Below are positions 40,201-48,679 of a DNA stretch of 64,000 nucleotides, piece by piece. Made by a program: the position numbers and the translations under genes. The stretch spans positions 11,415,501 to 11,479,500 of the forward strand of contig NC_085127.1 of assembly GCF_030269925.1 (NCBI RefSeq), in the 5' to 3' direction. The stretch's first letter is position 1. Each line of letters opens with the position of its first letter. Under the pieces are notes generated by a model. That model ran no database searches and was not told the origin of the DNA. It saw only the letters and a list, made by a program, of their open reading frames with translations. Origin of the DNA: Bombyx mori (Eukaryota > Arthropoda > Insecta > Lepidoptera > Bombycidae).

Positions 40201-43200
40201 GATCCAATAACCTTTGCGTTAGACGCCTTCAGCTCTAACACTAAGAGCAGGCTTAGGGACCTCGGTAACCGTACTCGTCGAACTCGACAAAGAGTTCGAC
40301 GTGCAACATAACCCATCCATCAGTTCGCTGAGTTTCTCGCCGGATCTTCTCAGCGGGTCGCGATTCCGATCCGGTAGTAGATTCATTCGCAAAGCAGCTG
40401 CTCTTGAGTTGTTAGGTCTCCTTCGGAGGCGCTCGGGTAGCTGTTAGCAAATCCCACCACTCCTGGCTGAGCCTTTGCTCGCCCACCTGTCCTGGTAAAA
40501 CTGGAAAGAGCTCCGGGCCACCAGTAATCCTTCAATCATAAAAAAAAACAATAAAGATTATTGAATTCGTTCTAGAACATTCTTGGAGAAGGACTTACTA
40601 GAGACAGCCACTTTGGTCACATTAGAGACGGCAAATATATTGAACTGGTGGTGCCACGGCCGGGTGCCGGGTGCTCCTCGACTGCTGCCACTAGCGACGT
40701 CAGGAGACGGGAACTGCTTACCTCATGCGGCGTCATTAGCGGCCTACGGCTTCCACGACAGATTGCTCGCTTTGAGGACCAAAGTACAGGCTCTACTGTC
40801 CGGGGAATACGGCGAAACTATAACGAGTTAGTTGTTTTCAATTTGTAAATAGAACGGGAAAAAGTAAGAGACATAGTTCAATTTCTGAACTAATAAGGAA
40901 TGATATAGTTATAGTTATTTCTTTTTCACGAAAATTGTTTCATAAGCTCATTTTGAGCCATCAATCCCGCCATTGACCTAGGATGACGGTACCTACCGTA
41001 CTATCATTATTGTATTGGTTTAATTATAATCACACTCCTTTAAACCAAGAATCATGGTTGATCCAAAGCCGAATTGATTCCCCCTGAATTAAAGACTGTG
41101 ACGTACGTTAGAATACGTATTTAGTATTTAGTTAGACATTGAGAAAGAATACACTGTTTCTCACAATACCGGTGTTGGTGTAGAATTTGGCCCACCTAGG
41201 GTTAAGCGGTTACCGGAGCCCATAGACATCTACAACGTAAATGCCGCCACCTACCTTAAGACACAAATTCTAAGGTCTCAGTATAGTTACAACGGCTGCC
41301 CCACCCTTCAAACCGAAACCCATTACTGCTTCACGGCAGAAATAGGCCGGGTGGTGGTACCTATCCGCGGTGGTCCTACCACCAGTAAAATTTAATTATT
41401 TTAATTGAGCTTTGAGATAGGAAATAATTAAAGATGAGACGCTGATCAGGTGACGCGGTATCGTTCCAGACGCGATCCGGCGTCGCTGGCGCTGGTCTGA
41501 GAGCGCGTCGCTGTGCGCGGCGGGGCTGGTCCCGTCGGAGGGCGAGTGGGCGCGCGAGTGGCGCGAGGCGGTGGCGGCGGCGGCCCCCACCCCCCGCGCC
41601 CCGCACCCGCAGCACGCGCCGCACTACACCGGGCTGGACGCGCTGCACGTGCTCGCGCTCGCGCACGTCATGCGGCGCCCGGTGCTCGTGTTCGCCGACG
41701 TCGCTCTCAGGGTACGTACGCGCACGCACTTACGACATGATCACCACAATGAAGCTACTTCTTACTAATATTATTAAAATTTGTGAGGTCTGATTTTTTC
41801 CGGTTTTACAATAAAAACATTTTTTCATACACTATTTTTAATTCAAATTTATTAAATTTTATTTTCTATTTTTTAGTTGGATTTTCTATAAAAGCGTATT
41901 TTGTTAGTTTCTTTAAACTATTACATTTATTTTTAATTTTTTTACTTTAATTTCAATTTTGTCAATATATTTTTTTAATATCAAATTGTCATCGGTCTTT
42001 AATAAGTATACCAAATTTCAAGTTAATCCGACGTTTTGAAGGGGGTCCAAATCATGTTCAAAGATTCCGTTTCAAACATACATACGTCTGAAGCTAATAA
42101 AAGCGTATTAAAAACCACATCTTGATACAGAACTACAAATCGCTCTTATTCAATTAACAAATCTTGAACAATTAATCAATAACTGGTGTGAGACTAGTAC
42201 CTAGCAGCTTAGGGAACCTAAATAATTATTTACAACGAAGATCTGATACTAAATGAAGACCAAACAATTTATTTGGCCCAACCAACATTGACCAGGATTA
42301 CCACGGTGACCCGATAGCGCCGATCCCGTTCGGGGGCGTCTATCTGCCGTTGGAACTGGACCCGGCGCAGTGCAGCCGCGCGCCCGTGCTGCTGGCCTAC
42401 GACGCGGGACACTTCTCCGCGCTGGTCCCCTGCGAGCCCCTGCCCGCCGCCGGGGCCCGAGTGCCGCTCGAAGACAGCGCTGGCAACCCTATGCCGATCA
42501 GGTACCGCGACCCGACCACACCCGATTTCATTGACACTTCTGATAGACTTTTTGGCGGGAACGCGAGGAGCGAATTTGTATGATTTGTTTTATTTTGTGT
42601 ATTTTCACTGGTGGTAGGACCTCTTGTGAGTCCGCGCGGGAGGTACTACCACCCTGCCTATTTCTGCCGTGAAACAGTAATGCGTTTCGGTTTGAAGGGT
42701 GGGGCAGCCGTTGTAACTATACTTGAGATCTTCGAACTTATATCTCAAGGTGGATGGCGCACTTACGTTGTAGATGTCTATGGGTTCCAGTAACCACTTA
42801 ACACCATGTGGGCTGTGAGCTCGTCCATCCATCTAAGCCATAAAAAAAAAGTGTTTCTTCAGGTTTAAATGTGTAATAACGGTGGTTTATTAACTATTTA
42901 ATATCTGTGAAAGTGCACATATGTGGGAAAATGAAACAAAGCCCCTGGACGTAACTTCTCGGGATCCTCCAAAAAGTCCACTGAAAAAAAAATCAGTAAA
43001 CGACCACCATTTTACTGAGATTATATTTCATCCCATAACATCTCATCTGACTACATTTCATTTCACTCTATTTTATAATTTTTCATAAAAATAAAACTGT
43101 AAATTAAAATAAGACATGACCTAAATAAAGGTCAACCTTACCAGGTCATAAAATCCCTTTAAAAAAAAAGACACTTCTGATTTAAATTTAGAAGAAAAGT

Positions 43201-44727
43201 TTTCACTGCTTATCTTGTTACAGGTTCAGTGTAGATCCAGGCGAAGACTTCCGCTGGGACGTGGAGCACGATCAAAAAGTTATCAACAACCTCCTCCCGG
43301 ATGAATACGAGAGATCCGCCATGCTGGCTGCTTATTTAGACCTCGAGAGGGTTGAATGCGTAACGCAGAATCAACCCCCCGAAGAGCTAAGACGATCGCT
43401 GGACGCACTGTCGACTAAAAGCTCGAAACAATTAAATTCTGTCGCCAAACAGTTTGGCAGCATCGGCAGGTCTATGAGCAGTAAGATAAAGAAGAATTTC
43501 GGGTCCATGGCCAAACTGACTGGCAAGAGCAGCGGCAGTCAAAGTAATCCTGAAGAGAGCTTGGTGCGGAGGCAGTCGACGTGCGAGGTGCTCTGTTGCA
43601 GGGTGCTAGCCGCAAGAGCACCTGTGCAAGAAGAAATGGTCAAAAACTATCTCAACGAAGCATGGACGGGGTGAGTTAGCTACTCGCAAGGCGGGTCTTT
43701 TCAATTTTACTACATATTCTTGTTTCACGGCACAAACAAAAGAAAAGATTAGAGAAATTTATTTGTGTGTCCTCTATGCGTTCCTAACCCACTGGTCCCA
43801 TTGTGATCAAACTTAGTAAAATCTGTTATCGGTACAGTAGATTGGTGGGAATAGGGACATATCTGGGATGTCTTAATGCTTTTATCAGGTTGTTAGAGAT
43901 TTCAGTTTGTTGAATTGAAAATGACTTAGTTTTTACGAATATTATTAGGTTGGGGAAAAAGTTTCTTCGCATTTTTTAAGAAAATTCACAATATTTTTTA
44001 ATATAGTTTATTTACATTTAACTAAAGTATGTAGATACCATTTTGTTCGATAACTTTTTGCCATCTTGTAGATAGGGACATGATCTCCATGATTTTGTCT
44101 ATTTAGTGTTTCTTCAGGTTTAAATGTGCAATAACGGTGGTTTATCAACTGTTTAATATCTGTGAAAGTGCACAAATGTGGGAAAATGAAACAAAACCCG
44201 CTGGACGTAACTTCTCGGGATCCTCCAAAAAGTTGACTGAAAAAATCGCAGTAAATGACCACCATTTTACTGAGATTATATATCATCCCATATCATCTCA
44301 TTTCATTTAATTTCACTCCGTATTATCATTTTTCATAAAAATAAGAATATAAATTAAAAATAAGACATGACTTAAAGGTATTAGTTACCAGGTCATGAAA
44401 TCTCTTTTAAAAAAAAAGTTTATTTAATTCAGGTACACCGCGGAAAAGAACCGCAAGGAAGCGTCGCCCTGCGAGCCCGGGCAGCCGCGGTACGGCACCG
44501 GCAAGTCGCAGTTCTACGCGGAGGCGGACCGCGCGGCGCACGAGCTGGCCCGCAGCCACGCCGCGCGCTCGGGCCGCCCCGCCGCCGACCGCACGCTCTA
44601 CCTGTCCCGGTCAACGTTCTACGTCGACCGCCCGCCCTCCCCGCGCCCCTGCCGCGCGCCCCTCTGCGCCTACTACGGCAGCCCCGCCAACGACGACTAC
44701 TGCTCGAGGTGTGCGAAACTGCAGTGA
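28218..44727 (+). CDS. OTU deubiquitinase, OTUD7/Cezanne type (eight exons)
   Basis: Cysteine protease expected to cleave ubiquitin chains (Lys11/Lys63 types in the vertebrate family). Exons: 28218-28260, 37334-37459, 37946-38096, 40576-40826, 41470-41711, 42296-42501, 43224-43670, 44433-44727; all phases match, giving ~586 residues. Visible marks: RKLSRGIS near residue 58; DFRTFLEKDL and LNWW; catalytic SGDGNCLPHAASL (Asp151, Cys154); the family insert AIRRRWRW; APIPFGGVYLPLE; catalytic His310 in YDAGHFSAL; FSVDPGEDF; a basic KQFGSIGRSMSSKIKKNFGS stretch; C-terminal A20 zinc finger C562-x4-C567-x11-C579-x2-C582. An N-terminal UBA-like domain, usual in vertebrate OTUD7, is not visible, and the protein is shorter than the vertebrate one. 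The first exon is uncertain (fallback start 37,381). The last donor of exon 4 (GTTAGT) is weak but fits frame and family. Exons 5, 6 and 8 are strikingly GC-rich. Confidence 0.85.
28588..28935 (-). pseudogene. Jockey-like LINE, C-terminal polyprotein relic
   Basis: On the minus strand the frame reads FFRAKCNKLVCSSIIRMRLG, then HLNRLGIV, then CECESDKCDLDHIFFSCPLY. This is the typical end of jockey/CR1-type reverse transcriptase proteins, with the H-x2-RLG and C-x-C...H...C pattern. The remainder upstream is missing. It lies in the first intron of the OTUD7-type gene, antisense to it. Confidence 0.75.
29140..29164. repeat. (TA)n microsatellite
   Basis: About 12 uninterrupted TA units. Confidence 0.95.
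29380..29632. repeat. Diverged tandem duplication (~140-bp unit)
   Basis: The order ATTCGTC-TAATT, AATCTTTGAAAAGT-AGTCTAC, TTATTACTT-TGAGATTATTA and AACATGGATT occurs twice, at about 29,385-29,495 and 29,525-29,615. An intervening segment is partly lost from one copy. Confidence 0.75.
29816..29990 (+). pseudogene. Possible RTE-like LINE C-terminal relic
   Basis: The open frame contains RCTDQIKTTVGGCLPECTRL and NREKWRLLVSRI, matching the spacing of R-W-x-D-Q-I ... A ... R-x-x-W-R-x-x-V seen in the better preserved fragments at 6,523 and 59,281. Upstream parts are lost. Confidence 0.5.
30119..30140. repeat. 22-bp perfect palindrome
   Basis: AAGGTACGTCG followed by its exact reverse complement. 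With one extra base, similarity continues outward (GTTAAGG / CCTTTAAC). It sits directly before the Harbinger-like fragment. Confidence 0.95.
30142..30258 (+). pseudogene. PIF/Harbinger-type transposase fragment
   Basis: The frame reads NVPQGWFSINVQIVCGPQIE, then IYDIVVQWPGSVHDSRIF, then TGA. The order N-V-Q-x-V-C ... W-P-G-S-x-H-D-S is the conserved block around one catalytic Asp of Harbinger DDE transposases (as in HARBI1). Only ~38 residues survive, so it is a dead fragment. Confidence 0.8.
30830..30918 (+). mobile_element. LINE 3' end, poly(A)-tailed
   Basis: CTGCTCTGACAAGAGTGATA followed by an A run matches the 3' end of the fragment nested at 3,275-3,475. Upstream limit not determined. 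Confidence 0.5.
30919..31310. repeat. Probable inverted-repeat element, ~390 bp
   Basis: AAGCTATTGCAT at 30,948-30,959 is mirrored by ATGCAATAGCTT at 31,299-31,310, and ATTTTTTATC / GATAAAATCTAT continue the pairing imperfectly. The interior has a GC-rich patch with GACGTCACG. Outer ends and target duplication were not resolved. Confidence 0.4.
31650..31926. repeat. Interspersed repeat family H, copy 1
   Basis: Begins near GGCCCGCCCCGGCTTCGCTT and ends TATAATATTAGTATAGAT (to 31,917), an ending shared with the copy at 36,883-37,162. It is a phrase very frequent in lepidopteran introns; Helitron-like origin is possible but not shown. Confidence 0.6.
32095..32370 (+). pseudogene. RTE-like LINE C-terminal relic
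   Basis: Reads YFGHIARKTPDSLERLFVTG then KIEEKRPRGRSSPRRID before a stop. It is closely related to the fragment at 6,523 but frame-broken afterwards. The 3' end keeps the family phrase GGTCACGACCCTCAGCAGTG. Confidence 0.8.
32371..34430. other. AT-rich intronic spacer
   Basis: Within the presumed first intron of the OTUD7-type gene. ORFs at 32,427 (plus) and 33,540 (minus) lack features. A short 9-bp repeat (AAAATTCAA) occurs at about 33,724-33,750. Confidence 0.45.
34432..34492. repeat. Tandem duplication of a ~30-bp unit
   Basis: ATTCTATCTGATATATTT plus TATTAATT is repeated immediately without change. Confidence 0.9.
34681..34917 (-). mobile_element. Family-A retroposon
   Basis: Reverse copy with its T-rich end at 34,681 and a ~15-bp internal loss in the CACCC...CCGAACCG area. 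Confidence 0.9.
35256..35550 (+). mobile_element. Internally deleted mariner-like transposon
   Basis: Terminal inverted repeats GGTTAAAGTATGAAATTGCC (left) and its complement (right, about 35,522-35,541) extend for ~35 bp each. Between them only the end of a transposase gene remains: 35,342-35,470 reads DAVQNAFT, an in-frame TAG, then FVESKSPEFYRKGINDLP, RWQECIDDNGTYFD and TAA. This matches the C-terminus of mariner transposases (xGIxxLxxRWxxCIxxxGxYxx). The DDE catalytic core is gone. Confidence 0.85.
35551..36880. other. AT-rich intronic spacer
   Basis: Nothing recognised; the 83-codon ORF at 36,068 is Ile-rich random sequence. Confidence 0.45.
36883..37162. repeat. Interspersed repeat family H, copy 2
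   Basis: Shares its last 21 bases (ending TTAGTATAGAT) with the copy at 31,650 and has the usual CGCTCGCCACTTCGTCCGCG entry phrase. It lies 170 bp before exon 2 of the OTUD7-type gene. Confidence 0.6.
38813..39087 (-). mobile_element. 275-bp TIR transposon (family F), copy 3, inverted
   Basis: Opposite orientation to the copies at 4,635 and 11,449, flanked by ATTT at 38,809-38,812 and 39,088-39,091. It lies in the OTUD7-type intron between exons 3 and 4. Confidence 0.9.
39533..39819 (+). mobile_element. Family-B SINE, full length with target duplication
   Basis: A 10-bp direct repeat AGCGTAGCTC (39,523-39,532 and 39,820-39,829) brackets the element, defining a complete 287-bp unit that ends in an A-rich tail. 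It contains CTCAGTGGGTCGCGTTTCCG, AAGCACTGCTCTTGCTAGGG and GTTAAGGTTACGCTGAAATA. It resembles the Bombyx Bm1 SINE as I remember it. Confidence 0.9.
40130..40546 (+). mobile_element. Family-C retroposon, full length with target duplication
   Basis: Bracketed by the 13-bp direct repeat AACAATAAAGATT (40,117-40,129 and 40,547-40,559), giving a 417-bp unit with a poly(A) tail. The right-hand repeat ends only 16 bp before exon 4 of the OTUD7-type gene (starts 40,576). Confidence 0.95.
41188..41388 (-). mobile_element. Family-A retroposon in OTUD7-type intron 4
   Basis: Reverse copy lacking the A-tail region, ending 81 bp before exon 5. An opposite-strand copy sits just beyond exon 6. Confidence 0.9.
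42606..42850 (+). mobile_element. Family-A retroposon in OTUD7-type intron 6
   Basis: Complete plus-strand copy with A-tail, starting 104 bp after the donor of exon 6. It forms an inverted pair with 41,188-41,388. Confidence 0.9.
42851..43170 (+). repeat. ~315-bp repeat D, copy 1
   Basis: Starts GTGTTTCTTCAGGTTTAAAT and ends AAATCCCTTTAAAAAAAAAG. The same sequence, roughly 90% identical by eye, is at 44,106-44,418 in the next intron. It directly abuts the A-tail of the preceding family-A element. Confidence 0.9.
43945..44105 (-). mobile_element. Mariner 3' end fragment
   Basis: The left edge is the mariner-type terminal repeat TTAGGTTGGGGAAAAAGT. Read on the minus strand the fragment encodes the end of a transposase (MEIMSLSTRWQKVIEQNG). 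It stops at the junction with repeat D copy 2. Confidence 0.8.
44106..44418 (+). repeat. ~315-bp repeat D, copy 2
   Basis: Direct repeat of 42,851-43,170. It ends 14 bp before exon 8 of the OTUD7-type gene, so its 3' A-rich end adjoins the acceptor region. Confidence 0.9.
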
Positions 44728-44861
44728 GCGCTTCCGAACTTCTACACTATCTTATTATTATTAGTCGATTAAGAGTCAAGCCGCTTTCAGACTACGCTAT
44801 ACTATAGTGCCATATAGTATAGCAGCGTATACTTAGCCAATAATATATATAGATGATGACC

Positions 44862-45126
44862 CAGCTTTGCTCGGTTTTTTTTTTATAACGCCATCTTGTG
44901 TCTTTAAAACGATTAGTTGCCCTCAATTAAGAAAAATAGTATTATTATTCGCCAATAGATGTCGGGAAGAGTTGATTATTGAAAACACGAATAAAACAAC
45001 ATTTTCTGAAAATAAATCGTAGCTAGATCGATTTATCGCCCCTGAAATTCCCTGTATACTAAATTTTATGAATATCGTTGGAGTCGTTTCCGAGATTCAA
45101 ATTATATATATACAAGAATTACTCGT
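44862..45126. repeat. Interspersed repeat after the OTUD7-type stop codon
   Basis: Contains GATGACCCAGCTTTGCTCGG and ends near TATACAAGAATTACTCG. It is another phrase of common lepidopteran repeats. It probably lies in the 3' UTR or just past it; no poly(A) site was assigned with confidence. Confidence 0.45.
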
Positions 45127-47278
45127 TTAAAGGTATAAGATAAGATATAAAATACAGTACAGACGTGTCCATAACAATGTATGGTATGCGATATTGCTGT
45201 GCTATGAGCTATATACTATAATATGCTATTATATTTTAGCGTAGTCTGAAAGCGGCTTAATATACTTAGTATTTAGTATATATATATGTAATTAGTCTAT
45301 TAATAATTAATTAAAATTTGAGCGCGTTTGAATTTTTTTTTTCGATGCTGGCAACATTGTTTGCGTTGAGCGTAAGTTGGTTACACTCAAATTTTATGAT
45401 CTGTTCCGATCTTTACTATAGATCTGTTTGCCAGCACGTTTGTTATACTTATCGTTATTCATTTAATTAAACTTTGGTTAATTTATGTCACTAATAAATA
45501 TCATAAGTATTTAGATTGTTATTTAGTCGTAGCGTGTCACGGTTTGTGTTTTAACCCACCATTAACTTAACGTTTATAAAACTGCAGATGTGATCTGTGC
45601 GAACCGCGTACTTTACCTACTGAGCTTGTCCCTTTTGTCTTTGAAGGAACTTAAAAAGTGTGAAAGAAAAAAAAACGAAAGACTTTTGATTGTAAAAAAA
45701 TCGATGTGTTCAAAATATGAAGTGCCAGGTGTATGTGGGGGCGTAAATTTTGGACAATTCCAAACGAGTTACAGAGCTATGATTGTATACATATAGTGTA
45801 TGTATTTATGTATATAAAAAGTATTAAGTCGTAATATATCATTGGATACCTTACGTCAGGGTTTTGATAATAAATCATTGAATGATAAAAGAACGCTTTA
45901 GTTTTGTGAAGTTATTTCAAATAAAATTATGAAAGGCACGTTGGTAAGCGCTTTTAAAAGAACCAAAATATTTTATAGTTTCTCCCGACTACCCCCACAA
46001 TGGAAGAATTTGTTAAACATTCATTATATATATATATATATAATTAAATTAATTGGTGTCAGGGTATGAATACACTAACATCAGTAATATAAATTTTCGT
46101 AAATCCTCATATCTATTATATTGAAATTATATTAAAAACGAGCTTAGAAGTTTTCGTCCTTGTTTTGCTTAAAATTTATGAAAAGATTAATGTTTTTATT
46201 ATTCTAGTCCTAATATTGTAATAATCTATAATAGTTACTTAAACGAAATCAATGCAACATTGAGAATATGGTACTCTATTAAAATTATAACAGAACAGTT
46301 GTTTATTAAAGTTAAACTAATTTATTATAAAAAAAAGAAGAATTATTCCAATATTACATGTAATCTCATTGTTCACCATAGCTAGTATCAGACTAAGCAA
46401 GTACGAATGTATTTTTAGATATTCTACATACTGTTGGTAGTTAGAACTAAATTAACTTACAATTTCTCATGAGTCATTGCCACAATTAAATATCTCACGT
46501 TTGTGTTATTCAAAATTCATTATTAAATACAACCAGAATGTCGCAATGTCGTAAATTTTTTCAATAATCTATTGTATTATGACGTAAAATAACTGTCTAC
46601 ATCGTCTACATCTAACTGTCTACATATAGGTATAAATCGGCGTCCTATATTCAATTTCAGTTTAGTCGCTCATGATATTTTGTTTACCTTATGTTTTTCA
46701 GAACAGTTACTTATTTCTCAATGTTGCCTAAGATTTAGTATTTTAGTTTTTTTTTCTTAAATTAACCTAGATTTAGGTAAGTTGTTTAACTTTAGACCAG
46801 ATATCTCTAGTAATTGATATTTGTCTTCTAAATAATCGGTCTTGAAAATAAATAAAAGGTTAGTGTGAAGATTGAGAAATATCACTGCACCGTTGAATCT
46901 GTTGCGGTCCAATGAATATTTTGTAAACTTGAAGCCTTTTATGTTATTACATTAAAATTATATAATTGTCTCCTCACACTTGCGTTCGTTTTCGCCAGGT
47001 TGAATGGGGATTAATAAATCACAGAGAACAGAAGAATATATTATCTTAATTAAAATTAAAATTAACAAAAGGCTATGTTCTTATGGTGATACTACTCATA
47101 GCTTGCTGCCACTCATATTCAGTACAAAATTTGTACGTTTGAAAACAGTTAATTAATTTTTGGAATTTAATGAATATTTTTTGTAAACTGACAAACTATG
47201 ATAACACAAAATTGTTCCAAATAAATTAAACCAAATTTTAACTGGCATAAAGTTGATTTTGTATGGACGAACACAAGT
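45127..47278. other. AT-rich spacer
   Basis: Includes a (TA)n run at 46,025-46,042. No supported exon; the 68-codon ORF at 45,590 has no features. Confidence 0.45.
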
Positions 47279-47279
47279 A

Positions 47280-47721
47280 ATACTTCTTTTTCTCCTACCT
47301 ACGCCGAAAGTTCGGTTTTCCTCCCGCTGTACAGGGAAGAAAGTGTAACTTTTCCTCCCTGGGTACTGACAAGTGCGCATGCGCGTTAGTGTCTACGTCT
47401 GCTCTCACGCACCTAAAATTCTCCGCCATTGTTGTGCTCGGGTAATTTGCAATATTGTGTTTAGTGTAAAAGTGAAATAAACAAAAGGCAATAAAATTTA
47501 ATAGTGAAGTATTAAATTTTATTGCATTAAACAAAGATGAGTTCATCAGACAGTTCTTATTCAATTAGTAGTAGTTTATTTCAAAATTAAAAAACAGTTA
47601 AATTGATTTTTTATGAGGGCTCCGCCCCCCGTGCCCCCCGCCAGGGCTTCGCCCCTGGTCCCCGGCTCGGTACTCCACGAACTTTCGGCCTAGTAGGAGA
47701 AAAATTAGTATGTGCACCGCG
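47280..47721. mobile_element. 442-bp inverted-repeat element with internal hairpin
   Basis: Left end ATACTTCTTTTTCTCCTAC...GCCGAAAGTTCG (47,280-47,314) is mirrored at 47,688-47,721. The interior holds a second hairpin (GTACAGGGAAGAAAGT at about 47,330 against ACTTTTCCTCCCTGGGTAC) and a GC-rich block GGGCTTCGCCCCTGGTCCCC. No ORF is credible and no target duplication was found. Confidence 0.65.
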
Positions 47722-47730
47722 GGAAAAAAG

Positions 47731-47823
47731 TAGGACATCTCATTCCGCGTGTTTGTATGTTACACGCGGGAGGAAATGTTCTACTTTTCTCCCTTGGTGC
47801 ACAATGTACTATTTTGTATATTT
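47731..47823. repeat. Long imperfect hairpin next to the inverted-repeat element
   Basis: Arms of ~42 nt: GTGCACCGCGGGAAAAAAGT... pairs with ...CTACTTTTCTCCCTTGGTGC, separated by only a few bases (CCGCGTGT / ACACGCGG at the tip). Confidence 0.8.
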
Positions 47824-48563
47824 TTTGTTCTTTAATGTAGTAAAATATCTCTGCTTTAAATATACATACAATACTATATGTCACAAAAACTATTAGCTTT
47901 CTTTACTGGTCAGTGGAATAGAATTATTATAAATAACATTCTTTGTTCTCAGCTAAAATGAGCTAAATGCTTATACTATACTATACATATTTATTCAATA
48001 ATAGATTCTAGTCCAATAAACAACATGAATGTCGTAACCCACTGATATTGAGCTTGGATATTTTAAAGAGAAATACTTGTCTATTACCCATGAGAGCTGA
48101 AAGTGATCGATATTATGTTAAAAAATATTCTTATACTTATTGTAATCCTAGTATACTTAGATACGTACATACCTAACAAAATACCTGTTACTTATAAAAT
48201 AATTATGCCAAAAGCAAAAAGTTATTCATGTTTCTAATTTAATTAGTGACATGTATATAGATTTTAATGATCTGTGAGATAATATTTTTATAATTAAAAA
48301 AATATGCATGACAAAAATTTATTTTTTCAGGAAAAAATATTGGTAGATACCGCATATCATGTTTTATTTTATAGAAATACAAATGATTAATAATAAAAGG
48401 TTTTTTTTTAAAACGAGTACAGAAAGTATCTCCTTTTTTTAATGAACATGTAGGGGAATGATACCCCGCCCCGCTTAGCTTATTATGCAGTTATAGTAAT
48501 AAGCAATCACTATTGTCAGCCCTACAGTTTTAGGGTGTGTGTCCACCGGAGCGGAGCGGAGAA

Positions 48564-48656
48564 GCGGAGAAATATTAACCAATAAGATGGCACAAAATGG
48601 TTTTGCAATCTTATGATTTTGATTTTGTGCAATCTTATTGGTTAATATTTCTCCGC
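48564..48656. repeat. Near-perfect 35-bp inverted repeat (MITE-like)
   Basis: GCGGAGAAATATTAACCAAT at 48,564 is mirrored at 48,637-48,656. The arms are 35 bp with one or two mismatches and a 23-base loop. Preceded by short GAGCGGAGCGGAG repeats. Confidence 0.85.
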
Positions 48657-48679
48657 TGCAGTTTTTTTCAAACATATCT

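Noticed and set aside
44008..44286. Minus-strand 92-codon ORF
   Set aside because: It crosses the junction of a mariner fragment and repeat D, and only out-of-frame pieces of transposase are present.
47295..47896. ORFs on both strands at 47.3-47.9 kb
   Set aside because: They span inverted repeats and hairpins; coding potential is a by-product of the repeat structure.
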